A stretch of DNA of 64,000 nt from Macrotrachela quadricornifera (lineage: Eukaryota; Rotifera; Eurotatoria; Philodinida; Philodinidae). The notes under the pieces are model-generated. The model was given only the letters and a program-made list of their open reading frames with translations. It searched no databases and had not been told where the DNA came from. The translations under genes and the position numbers were made by a program. This document shows positions 33,771 to 44,244 of the stretch, piece after piece. Numbering within the stretch: the first letter of the stretch is position 1; every line of letters starts with the position of its first letter. The stretch is taken from positions 357,707-421,706 of the forward strand of contig JAJEKB010020870.1 in assembly GCA_022393335.1 (NCBI GenBank). The letters are read 5' to 3'.

Positions 33771-34329
33771 ACACCAAATTTTTTCTGATTATTTTCCAAT
33801 ACCACCATTGTTATTCGATCTCATGTTTATACTACAGATACATCTTTGATTGTTTGACTGACTCTGAAAATTCCAGTCTTATAGAATAAGAATTCGTTAA
33901 CAAAATTCCAAATACGTCTGATGTATTTATGTAACAATGGAACAGAAAATTATTATTTTCTTACTGAGTTTTTTTTTTCTGTTTCTAATAACATTAAGCT
34001 TTGACGAATGAGTAGACTTTTTCCAATTTTTTTGAATTCTTTCGGACTTTTGGGTAGTTTCGCAAAATCCCCAAGGAAAAATCTATAAAAGCAAGATCAT
34101 TCGCCGATGCTTTATGTAATTAAAAAAATACAAAAAACTCAGGAAGAAAATAACATTTTTTGGTTTCTCTGCTACATAAATGTATCAGATGTGTTTGTAA
34201 TTTTGTCAACGAATTCTCATTCTATAAGACTGCTATTTTCAGGATCACTCAAACACTCAAAGATGTATCTGTAGTATAAATGAAATCAAACAACAATAGT
34301 ATTTGGAAATAATCAGAAAAATGGGGTGT
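33771..34329. mobile_element. Palindromic MITE, ~560 bp
   Basis: Left arm starts ACACCAAATTTTTTCTGATT and the right arm ends in the complement of ACACCCCATTTTTCTGATT. Inner blocks (ATACTACAGATACATCTTTGA, GAATTCGTTRACAAAATT) are also mirrored. Confidence 0.7.
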
Positions 34330-34410
34330 GTTATTTATTGTGACATGGCAATATTTAATAGAAATCGATAAACTCAATTGTTTGCAAAAAGAAAGATGAT
34401 ACTTTATCAC

Positions 34411-34487
34411 TTACACTATAAACAAAAGCGTAGACTAATAAACCCTTTTGTAGGGTTTATTAGTTTACACTTATTTTTTACAGTGTA
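34411..34487. repeat. Short hairpin element
   Basis: A perfect 13-bp stem ACTAATAAACCCT / AGGGTTTATTAGT with a 5-nt loop (34434-34464) is extended outward by imperfect TTACACTATAAA/TTTACAGTGTAG pairing. Confidence 0.65.
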
Positions 34488-35339
34488 GTGTATGCTGACA
34501 CTAAAGCTCATTTTTCTCACTAGAAATAATATTCACTTGTACTTCAAAGAAGCAATCACAGAAATGTTTTGAAGTAAACAAAAAAAATGTTCATTTCATT
34601 TCTAAACACAAACTTTAAAAAAGTATTCATTTTTTGTTCAGTATTTTCTACAATAACTATTGTTTGGTATTGACATAATCGTAGCAATTAGTATTTATGC
34701 TTTCGTTTTCGTCTGTCGAAACCAAGTATTATAAAGAAAACAATTCCGCATCTTTTACAAAATAGCCTGATTACTGTTCAAAGAAACTGCGATACGATAT
34801 GTTCGTTACGACACATTTCTCAAAACAGCTCTGCGGTATATCTGGCACATTTTCAATGCGCGGTTTAAATCTAGTTATTGTCGCATCTGTGAAAATGAAT
34901 AATTACTCATTTTTCAATTTAATTAGATACAGTAACACCTACTCTTGGAACCAAGATAAATAATATCTTAACATCTAACCGTCTTCAATCAATTTCATCT
35001 CGATCAGATCGGTTCAAAGAAGTCCATTTTCGATCATAGATCGATTTCTCAACTTATTTTCGAACAATGATTATTCCAGAAATGATTTATAAAAAATACA
35101 TTCGAAAATGTATAATTCAGTCGGTTCAAGTGAGTCGGTTATATGAAGCTGCACGCAGAAACAAAACGATGAACAAATGCAACAAATGGTAGTTTGGTGT
35201 TTAAGTTATGTGCTAATATGTTTCTGAACTAGCGGGATCCCGTGCATACTGCACGACTGTTTTGTTTTTTCTTTAACGTAGGACATCAAATCTTTAATCT
35301 TTCACCCGGTAAGAGCCATACAGACGCTCGACATTATGT

Positions 35340-35620
35340 TTATAGATAGCCCTACGGCATCATATCCTTATATCGCTAATAGCGTTATAGCTCGTGTACC
35401 CTTACTGCTTTATAGCCTTATGTCGCTAGTAGCTCTTGTACCCTTATTCCCGTATAGCCTTATCTCTTGTAGTCTTATCCCCTTATAGCCTTATTCCCTT
35501 GTAGCCTTACTCCCGTATAGTCTTATCCCCTTATAGTCCTATATCCTTTTAGTCTTATCCCCTTATTATCTTATATCCGTATAGCATCACTCCTTATAGC
35601 CTTATTCGACCTTTAACCTT
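35340..35620 (+). repeat. Minisatellite of ~17-bp CCTTATAGYCTTATYCC units
   Basis: At least ten degenerate units of the type TATAGCCTTATYCCC run in direct order. It lies just downstream of the small gene with duplicated first exons. Confidence 0.7.
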
Positions 35621-35686
35621 TGACGCGGCACAGACACATACACACACACATAGACAAACACTGAACATTATATATACAGAGAGAGA

Positions 35687-37277
35687 TTACTTACTAAGAA
35701 ATCTAAGCAAGTAGTTGTCTAATATCCATTTGCACCATCGATTTCCATCGGCACGACCTACAAAGAAAGAAAGAGTCTCAAATAGCGGGAAAATCGTCGA
35801 TTAATCGCCAATAATCAGCGATTTCTCCGATACTTCAATAGTAAGTATCTATTTAATAATGTTAAATTATATTTGTTTTTATTTAGATTTATCTCAATGT
35901 AGTATTTAATAGGAAGTATTTTGCTTCAATAAATATATTTGTTTTATTTATTTAGATTTGTCTCGATAAAATATTCAATAAAAAGTATTTTAACTAAATA
36001 TATATATATATATTATCTTTCGAATTTAGATTTGTCTCAATAAAATACCCGATCGTAAGCATTTCAATAAAATATATTTACTTTTTTTTATTCAGATTTG
36101 TCTCAATCAAATATTTAATTTAAATATTTTAGTCAAATAAATATTTTTTTCTTATTTAGATATATCTCAATAAAATCTTGAATTATAGGTATATTATTCC
36201 AATAAATAAATAAATACATAAATATTTTTTTTCTTATTTAGATTTGTCTCGATCAAATATTTAATAGTATCTTGAAAAATTATTTTTTTTACCTAATTCA
36301 GTATGAACAAGCAAATTATATTTCGGCACCTCGACATTCATCATATGCCATAAATCAGCAGTTCTAAACGGATAAGTACGGATATTTGTAATAGGATCGA
36401 CGAATACAATTGATGAATCAGCTGGTAAATTAAAAAAGTTTTTTATGTTTTGAATCACGTTTTCATATGGCATATTTATATTGAAGATAAAAGTTTGTTC
36501 TTTTTGTTTATATTCCAATTTTATCATTTTCATTTCTTCATTGGTTTGTGACATGGTTGATGTTGTTGCTAAAGAAAGAAAGAGTCTCAAATAGCGGAAA
36601 AAATCGTCGATTAATCGCCATTAATCAGCGATTTTTCCGATACTTCAATAGTAAGTATCTATTTAATAATGTTAAATTATTCTTTCTTTTTAAATTTATT
36701 CTCACAATGAATTCCATGGTGAGTATCAATTAAAAAAGTTAAATTATATTTGATTTTATTTAGATTTATCTCAATGTAGTATTTAATAGGAAGTATTTTA
36801 CTTCAATAAATATATTTGTTTTATTTATTTAGATTTGTCTCGATAAAATATTCAATAAAAAGTATTTTAACTAAATATATATTATCTTTCGGATTTAGAT
36901 TTGTCTCAATAAAATACCCGATCGTAAGTATTTCAATAAAATATATTTATTTATTTTTATTGAGATTTGTCTCAATCAAATATTTAATAGTATCTTGAAA
37001 AATTATTTTTTTTACCTGATTCAGTATGAACAAGCAAATTATATTTCGGCACCTCGACATTCATCATATGCCATAAATCAGCAGTTTTAAACGGATAAGT
37101 ATGGATATTTGTAATAGGATTAACGAATACAATTGATGAATCAGCTGGTAAATTAAAATCTTTTTTTATGTTTTGAATCATGTTTTCATATGGCAGATTT
37201 ATATTGACGTTAAAAGTTTGTTCTTTTTGTTTATATTCCAATTTTATCATTTTCATTTCTTCATTTGTTTGTGACAT
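35687..37277 (-). CDS. Small gene with two near-identical alternative first exons
   Basis: Function not recognised. Two 262-nt first exons, 37277-37016 and 36554-36293, both start MSQTNEEMKMIKLEYKQKEQ, both end in phase 1 at G|GTAAAAAA, and differ at a handful of residues. A shared second exon (35757-35687) continues GRADGNRWCKWILDNYLLRF and stops at TAA, giving about 110 aa. That exon also contains a strong GTAAGT donor at 35694, so further exons are possible. The encoded 80-residue module (VNINLPYENMIQNIKKDFNL, FVNPITNIHTYPFKT) has the look of a ubiquitin- or PB1-like fold, an inference only. Both first exons are preceded by TTTCTTTCTTTAG, a good splice or trans-splice acceptor. The two exons lie in tandemly duplicated units of about 725 bp that also contain 65-70 bp repeats. 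Confidence 0.55.
35880..36260 (+). repeat. 65-80 bp ATTTAGATTTRTCTC tandem units, array 1
   Basis: The word TTAGATTTRTCTC recurs at about 35884, 35952, 36025, 36094, 36157 and 36238. A matching array occurs at 36760-36990. Confidence 0.75.
36755..36990 (+). repeat. ATTTAGATTTRTCTC tandem units, array 2
   Basis: Units start at about 36760, 36828, 36894 and 36962 (spacing 66-68 bp). The first ones are nearly identical to array 1, so they arose with the duplication. Confidence 0.75.
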
Positions 37278-37300
37278 GGTTGATGCTGTTGCTAAAGAAA

Positions 37301-38788
37301 GAAAATGAAAATCATAAGAAGAGAGAGATCAACAATTAATGTAAGAAAATAAACAAACGACATTATTTTAAATTTACTCATTTCAATATCAATATTGTTG
37401 TAAATATAGAACTATTGCCTAAGAAAGAAGAGTTTGTATTGAATTTGTGGAAGATGAGTGAGATTTTCAACAAGCATTGTTAATTGAAAATAGGGAATTG
37501 GGTTTCAACATAAATAAATGACAAAACACTATAAATAGATGGCGCCACAAGTCGGATCTAAAACAATATTTGCTCAGTCAAATGCGAATACTTAAAGAAT
37601 GCATGTATTCGTAAGAAACTATGAGAAATTCGCGTCAATCTACAAGCTTTTCCACCTCATTACTTCTTATACATAAAACTACAAGTTATTTTAGTTCGAA
37701 TCTTTTCTGTTTATTCATGTTATCTATTTAAACATTCTTTTCTCTATATTGCAAGTACATTCACTAGTCTTTAAAAATATTCGTTTCAATTGATCTGATT
37801 ATTCTGCGGCAACTTTTAAGACTTTATCGTAACTAAGTGGTGGCAGAAAAACAAGTAATAAAGCAAGTAAAAGTAAATGACTTCATGCGCATACACTTAA
37901 ATATCACAAAAAAAAACAAGAAAAAAAAGTGCTTCTCGTTGTCCTTCATCACCCAGTTTGTCGATAGCGCGATTAATATTGTCGTTTATGTAGGAGAAAA
38001 ATAAAAATAAGAACGAAACTACTATGGACACAAGGCAAAATTGAATAATGTCATGTCCGAAAAATATCAATCAAGTTTGTTTGAAAATAAACGAAGTACT
38101 TCCGATGATTAAAAGAATTCGAACAGAAATAAAGATAAAAGAAACAATCAATACTACGGTTATGGTCATGTAGAGTGCCATTCCTTTGGAATATTATTCC
38201 ATCCGCATATAGATATACAACTTAAAAGGAGAAAATAAATGGGTTATAATGATAGATAGAAAAAGCAATTCACAACAGATAAAAGTTAATGAAAAATGAT
38301 TTGTTTTTCAATGTTAACTTGGAAAAACTTAAGATATCAACAGCCCAGAAGATGATATACAGTGAGGACTAACAATATCGAATAGGAATCATTTTTTATA
38401 TTTTCCATCGCTATCTTCTATGCTACGAAAAAATCAATAACAGCTTGGTGATTCTTGAAGCTTTGCAAGTCAGAAATGATGTCTTGCTCGTTACTTCTGA
38501 ATAAAAATACCTTCAAGTAATCACATTCATCTGTAGAAGCTTTGTGTGGAGAAATACAAGATTAACATTTCTATCAGTTGTATATGGCGAGATATGAATT
38601 TTAGAACCGGTTTATTTTTGATGCAAAAAATGACAAGTGTAGCGGGTATAAATAATCATAGACATCGTAGAATCATCGTACGAAAGAAGTAGTATGATAA
38701 AATTCATCTATCTATAACTATCAATAAAAATTGGGATAGTCTTCGCATTAATCACACGACTTTATGTCGTCATCTAGCAACGTTTTGA
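37301..38788. other. No gene supported
   Basis: AT-rich sequence upstream of the duplicated-exon gene and downstream of the LamG gene. No exon or repeat recognised. Confidence 0.4.
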
Positions 38789-40633
38789 TTATCCAACGCT
38801 ATTGAGTTGATATCGATAAGTAACACAACTCTGATTAATTGCGACATTAAATAAGGATACTTGTTTAATTACTGCACCTCCCGCTGACGAAAAGCCACGG
38901 TTTAGATCTGTCCACCAGCCTATACGCACATCACCTGAGCCCGTGTTGTAAATAGGATTCGACCGAGTAAGACAGACTGGTGCAAGTAAATCAACATATA
39001 TACATAATTGTGAATTAGTATTGGAGTATGTGGCACATACTTGATGGAAAGCACCGTTTTGAAGTATACTCTGACTAATTGCAATATTAGGATTATCATA
39101 CGCACCACACATACCAAATACAGTGATGTGACTAGCATCTGCGATTGCTACAGCAAAATGTTGATTGCATCCTCCATTCGCTGTTGTTAGAGTTGAACCG
39201 ATCGAAAATATAATATGGTCCACATTTGCTGAAGTCGCTCGAAATGTTGCACAACCACTACGAGGAAGATTAGCGCTTATAAGCGTATTGGCACCCGAAT
39301 ATGTCAGACTCGTTCCTTGATCACTTGATGGCATTTCCCAGAATGGTACACATACTGGACCTAAAAAGAAATAGATCTTAACGAACGTAAATATTCCTGT
39401 GACATGTAATTCTAAAGTATAAGATTTAGATAATAAACAAAAAATAATATTCTAAACAAGGAGGAATGAGTTAAAGTCATCCTACGCTTTGTTTCCAGTT
39501 TGTCGTTATATATTTCACAATGAAATAGTTATGAAGAAGAATAGTTTGATGCACGAAGTCCACGTTAATTAATTCAGTGATTTTTCATTCAAGAGTAATG
39601 AGATCGGAATTATCATTTTCTTAATATAATACTAGTAAACTTATGAAATAAATATGGATGTTTTATAGAAAAAGTAAAAGATGAACTTTCTCACCCGTGG
39701 TTGTTGTGGTTGCTGAAGTACTGGTTGTTGTCGTCGTTGTTGTCGCCGTTGTCGTTGTTGTTGTTGTAGATGTTGTCGTCGTTGTTGTTGTTGTTGCAGT
39801 GGTTGTTGTAGCAGTCGTTGCAGTAGTAGTTGTTGCTGTAGTTTTAGTTGTACGTGTAATAGTCATTTCAGTTGCTAAAAGTGGAATAGTTCATTTTAGT
39901 AAAACAATTTTTTAATTGGATTTCCAATCTGAAACTTATATCTCAATCTATTGACTATTTCTCAGATGATCTTGTTTGAATTTAAGTATTATACTTAACC
40001 ATTGTTATTCAGCTTCTGTTTTGCATAAAACCACGATGTAATTATCAGGAGATAAGTGAATTATATAAAAGTTTTAACAAGGGTGTTCTCCTCATCCTAG
40101 AACTTTCATTTAGATGTTAATAGGACTATTAGTACCTTTTAGAATAGAGCAACTGACTGCATTTATCAAAGCTGTTAGACTGATATAGTGTCTGATATGT
40201 GTCTGAAAAACCACGCAGAAACTATCGAGATTTATTGACGCCTACTTGCGCTGGCTGAGTTAAATAGACCAAGTCCTCCACAAATACCCAAAGCTGCTCC
40301 ACAAATTGCCAAGAAAGTCAGACCCAAGATCAACGCTCCACGTTTTGAGCATAATACCTTCCTTTAAGAATAGAAAAGTATGTACATGTATAAAAGTGAA
40401 GAAATACTAACATAATCTTTGCAGTTTTTCCACTTTTGTCAGGAACGTCCTTCACACTTTCAAGATCAGCTGTAATATTACGCACTGATGTCGGAGACGG
40501 CTGATCGCTCTAAAAATGTCGGGCAGAAATATATTTAAGTGGTTCAGTGACGAATTTTGAATATTTCTACCCTAGTTTTCGATGGCAGATAACGATAAGG
40601 CATATACATCTTTCCTTGAGTACTAGTCGGCAT
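38789..40633 (-). CDS. Type II membrane protein with Thr-rich stalk and LamG/ConA-like domain
   Basis: Predicted 342-aa cell-surface protein. Exons: 40633-40571, 40509-40412, 40361-40246, 39874-39695, 39360-38789; phases agree throughout. Residues 1-61 are cytoplasmic (MPTSTQGKMYMPYRYLPSKT). A Gly/Ala/Leu-rich helix (GALILGLTFLAICGAALGIC, about 62-87) acts as signal anchor. Exon 4 is almost pure threonine with some Ala and Ser, a likely mucin-like O-glycosylated stalk of about 60 residues; it shows as a (GTT/GTC)n run on the plus strand. The last exon encodes a laminin-G/concanavalin-like beta-sandwich (SGATLIS-type start, VCATYSNTNSQLCIYVDLL, VRIGWWTDLNRGF, VSLFNVAINQSCVTYRY) that usually binds carbohydrate or protein ligands. 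Two introns are unusually long (334 and 371 nt). Domain class is by fold-like pattern only; the ligand is unknown. Confidence 0.82.
39697..39866. repeat. ACN-type trinucleotide run encoding polythreonine
   Basis: Imperfect (GTT/GTC/GTA)n on the plus strand is the coding part of the Thr stalk. It should be length-variable between alleles. The valine-rich plus-strand frame over it is a shadow. Confidence 0.8.
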
Positions 40634-41133
40634 CTTCTTGTTTTATGTTACACTTTGAACAATGATATATTATTGAGTGTCTGCTGTTCTGAAAGTATTT
40701 CTTCGCAATTGACAAAAAAAAATATTGGCATGAATGTTTAGTTTATTGATGTATATTTCTTCAGTTTAATGTAAAACAACACTTCACTTCTAATGCACTT
40801 CTATTACATCAGTCGCAAAAGAGAACGTGGATGAATTTCAAACTTCAAGTGTCCTGAATGACTCGATTGACAAATAGAAGAAAATGGATATTTTCTACAT
40901 TTAGTTCAATCTACGCGTTTTGGATAGTCGTTCTATTTTAATTTGCATGCATCAAAAAATTCATCATGAACTATTCAAAAAGCTTAGGCAACGTTAGAAG
41001 TTTGTTAAAATTATCATCCACTATTTTGAAACGATATAAATATCAGTAAAAAAAACTGTGTCATTATTTGTAGTTATAATCAAATCATCTGAAAGAAAAT
41101 TAAAACCTAGTCAAGTCACATATGTAGTAAATT
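40634..41133. other. Intergenic, no gene seen
   Basis: AT-rich sequence between the LamG-gene start and the end of the F-box pseudogene. Confidence 0.4.
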
Positions 41134-42605
41134 TTAGTGAAATCGATATGTCATGTTTCGCTCTAAAAGTATACACCATTCCGTTGATTTTACAGCATGT
41201 AGAGTTATCGGAGAAAGTCTTCGAAATGTGACACTGGACAAATATTGCAATCGTTGTAGTACCAATTTAATATCATTCATAGTTGCTGCTTCAATATCTA
41301 AATGTTTAACATGATCAGGTACGACAGAACAAATATGCTCCACCAACGAAAGGTTTGTTGTAAATCGGTAGTCAAAGAATATCTCCAATGAACGAAGCAT
41401 TCTCAGTTTTGTAATTTGCGACAAATCAATCAACATGGTTATATAATGGCATGAGTCCAATACATACTCCGAAAGTTCAAGTTCAGTGATTCGATGGAAA
41501 AAAGCTTGTCGATATGATTGGTTCTAAATAAAGAGATATTAATATATTTTTTCCACATATTCACTTACATCAGTTGTAAAAAGTGCAGTATTTTGAATTG
41601 TTGACGAGACAATGATTGGACCGAAGAATTGATATTCCAGTCGGTCAAGCATATCTGGTGCTGAACAAACCAATAGTTCTTCCATGATAGTATCATAGAT
41701 AAAATGCACTGGCCAACGCTTTTCATCAAGTCAGAATGGCGTTCGAAATTCGATTGTACTTAATTTAATCATACCAGAATTCTGTGATCGAAAACAAAAT
41801 TCAAATCGGTTGAGTGAGAGTAGTTTTGTTTGAATTAATTTATCCCATCAAAAATTAATGAACATGACATCATCAACAGAACCTTCTAATAACAAATTTT
41901 ATTTATTGATAAAGAGTCGTTTCATGGTTAGTGAAGTCAGTTGTAAATATATAGTGGAAAAATCCCCAAACTCGTTCTTAATATCTAAATTGAAACTATC
42001 CATGACAATAGTTTTAAGATGCGGTAAGTGTTGAAGAATAATAATGAATTGTTGACGTGTACAATAATTAATGGTCAAATGTGTGATAGAACATGAAGGA
42101 GGCCATTGAAATGGATCATTTAATAGTAAGTCAATAATACATGTTAATTTTCTAAGTGTTTGCCGTGTCATTGTTGATAAGAGAAGACATAATGTGGTGT
42201 TGTTATAAGTTTGATTACGTGGTCGATGGATCGATAGGGATGTGAGGGAACTATTCGTTACATGTCATCAACTAGAAAAATAGATAAAGATCCGAGTCGA
42301 ATGAATTGCCGAATGTTAAATATGAAAAGAAATAGTTCGATTTGACTGGGTGTCTCCTCATCGTCAGATATTACGAGTGAAACAACATTTTCGAATCGTA
42401 TGATCCTGCATAACCGATAAAAACTCCGTTTGGAAATGGATTGTAAATTGAATAAGTGATTTTCATAAGATTGTGTTAGTTCTCGTAATTGAGTGCATAC
42501 AGAACGCAGTGATAGTATAATTGATGGTGTATCGAGATGCGTTAGAATACGATAGAGAAGTTCATTGGGTAGACTAAGAAATGAGGATGAATTTGTATTG
42601 GACAT
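41134..42605 (-). pseudogene. F-box / leucine-rich-repeat gene, decayed
   Basis: F-box proteins act as substrate adaptors of SCF ubiquitin ligases. The N-terminus is intact: an F-box at about residues 8-50 (LSLPNELLYRILTHLDTPS, LRSVCTQLRELTQSY). The LRR-like part follows in pieces. A frameshift occurs near 42258 (after IFLVDDM), the frame recovers as TNSSLTSLSIHRPRNQ, then stops occur at about 41899 (TAA), near 41846 (TGA) and near 41731 (TGA). The last two sit in W-rich contexts where TGG would fit (NF-W-DKL and TPF-LDEKRW). A normal 45-nt intron (41568-41524, GTAAGT..TTTAG) and an intact last exon (NQSYRQAFFHRITELELSEY onward to 41134) remain. The gene is therefore recently inactivated, or one allele or assembly version is damaged. 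Confidence 0.8.
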
Positions 42606-43016
42606 TGATTTCTATCATATTGTAGCTCAAACAAATCATTCCTATTTATGTATGTATTTATGATTATTTTCATGAGCAAAAGGAATTACTCCATGATGTA
42701 TTGGGTATGACAAAGGTACGCCAAGCATTTTTTTTTTATGTTGGAGAAAAAGAATTTCTTTTTCTCATACAGTGAGTATGTTGGTCAATTCAATGGTGTT
42801 GACAATAATGCACCCAATTAATTTCGTTTCGACGAGGAAAAATGTTGTAATCAATTCCATGTTGACCATTCCTAGAAAAAAACTGTATGCTCAATCTTTA
42901 CTTGACATGTTGGAGAATCTACATATACTTAACAAATTACCACCTATGACTAGATTGATAATAAATGGCCTACAAAAATGTTGAAGAATCATCATATGAT
43001 TATTTGCTACAATGTG
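42606..43016. other. No gene supported
   Basis: A short plus-strand frame at 42772-42984 has no recognisable features. Nothing else is seen. Confidence 0.4.
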
Positions 43017-43047
43017 TGTACAGATAGAGGTGTAAGCCGAGCGGCTT

Positions 43048-43213
43048 AGCCGCCGCCGCCGCCGATTGACCCCAAAAAATCACAGCCGCCGCCGCCGGAG
43101 CACTAGAAATTTGGAAAATTTTTCAGCCGCCGCCGCTGACGAGGAAAAGACCCAGAGCCGCCGCCGCCGAGAGCCAGAAAATTTTCGAAATTTTCCAGCC
43201 GCCGCCGCCGATC
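43048..43213 (+). repeat. Left CCG-repeat cluster of the hAT element
   Basis: Five GCCGCCGCCGCCG-type blocks lie within 165 bp, strongly GC-rich against an AT-rich background. A matching cluster with the same direct orientation lies at 44054-44213. Confidence 0.85.
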
Positions 43214-43602
43214 AACCTATTAAATTTCCCTTCTATTCTCAATAATTTAATAAATAAGTGTGCATTTTTACTCAATCAAGTTTAAAATAGAACAAGAAGA
43301 TTATTTTTTTATGGTACGATTACAAGATTAGAGAAAAATTATGTGTCTGTAGTATGTACAACTTTAAATACCTAGATATGGTTCACACCTTCATATAGGC
43401 CTTCGTTTTATCAATAAATTTTCGGATAAGAAACGTAAACTGTCGATGAAATTTTCGCGAGTCTCTTTACAGAGTTTAAAATAACTCCGTGAAAAGTTAG
43501 TTCAAAAAGATACTAATTTTGATAGCATGTGCTCATCCAGTTGCTACTGCAGATGGATATCATCTAGAGTTAGATACTAGTTGCTATCATACACTTCGAC
43601 TT

Positions 43603-43770
43603 TGGTACTCATCAATCAACACATTTCGATATTTGAAATATCTTGTTCGTGTTGCTCTCTCATTTCTAGCTGCTTCTGCGCTTAGTTAACAAGTATTTTC
43701 AACAACAGATTCAGTTTTGAACCCTCAAAGAGCACTGTTATCTCGAAAAAATGTTCCAACATTTGAATGA
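43603..43770 (+). pseudogene. hAT transposase dimerisation (hATC) remnant
   Basis: A single frame reads WYSSINTFRYLKYLVRVALS, then FLAASALS, stop, QVFSTTDSVLNPQRALLS and RKNVPTFE. This matches the order of the hATC consensus (W..N...YP.L..LAR..LSIPATSAPSERVFSTAG....R..L....V). In-frame TAA and TGA stops show it is dead. Confidence 0.85.
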
Positions 43771-44053
43771 TCCATAATAAGTATAATTTGTTAAAGAAAA
43801 CATCCGACTTTCTTCTGTTGTCTATAAAAACCTTTTCCTTAGTTCACACCTATATCTAAAAGAATGTATCATTTCTAACTTAATCTCATTCCTAATAGTA
43901 AGATCACTTCTATATGTCGTAAGTGTCGTAGACATAAAGTAAAGCTACAAAATGCAGTGCTATGATGTAGCTTTTTTGAAGATATCAGTACTCAGATATT
44001 GAAATAACCTAAATTTCTTAGTCTACGAAAAATATTATAATTTCGAACTGTCC

Positions 44054-44213
44054 AGCCGCCGCCGCCGATAAGTTACAGAGGTGAAGCCGCCGCCGCCGAG
44101 ACATGAAAAAATTTTTAAATTTCTCAGCCGCCGCCGCCAATCAGCGAAAAGATTAGGAGCAGCCGCCGCCGAGACGAGGAAAAATTTCAAAATTTTTAGC
44201 CGCCGCCGCCGAT
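44054..44213 (+). repeat. Right CCG-repeat cluster of the hAT element
   Basis: Five AGCCGCCGCCG blocks, separated by AT-rich spacers that resemble those of the left cluster. Confidence 0.85.
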
Positions 44214-44244
44214 AGACTCGTCGGCTTACACCACTATGTACAGA

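Larger units (their letters stand above)
35765..37300. repeat. Tandem duplication of ~725-bp units
   Basis: The block AAGAAAGAAAGAGTCTCAAATAG followed by AATCGTCGATTAATCGCCA starts at about 35762 and again at about 36571. Each unit then carries the ATTTAGATTTRTCTC repeat array and one first exon. Confidence 0.75.
43025..44236. mobile_element. hAT-type element with CCG-repeat ends
   Basis: The 1,212-bp element has ends TAGAGGTGTAAGCCGA / complement of TAGTGGTGTAAGCCGA, flanked by a perfect 8-bp duplication TGTACAGA (43017-43024 and 44237-44244). Both subterminal regions hold several AGCCGCCGCCGCCG blocks separated by spacers of about 20-40 bp. The middle holds a decayed transposase C-terminus (43603-43770), confirming the superfamily. 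Confidence 0.93.

Noticed and set aside
39697..39915. Plus-strand open frame encoding a valine-rich protein
   Set aside because: It is the shadow of the threonine-repeat exon on the minus strand.
42772..42984. 70-codon plus-strand frame
   Set aside because: No motif, no splice context, lies between a pseudogene and a transposon.
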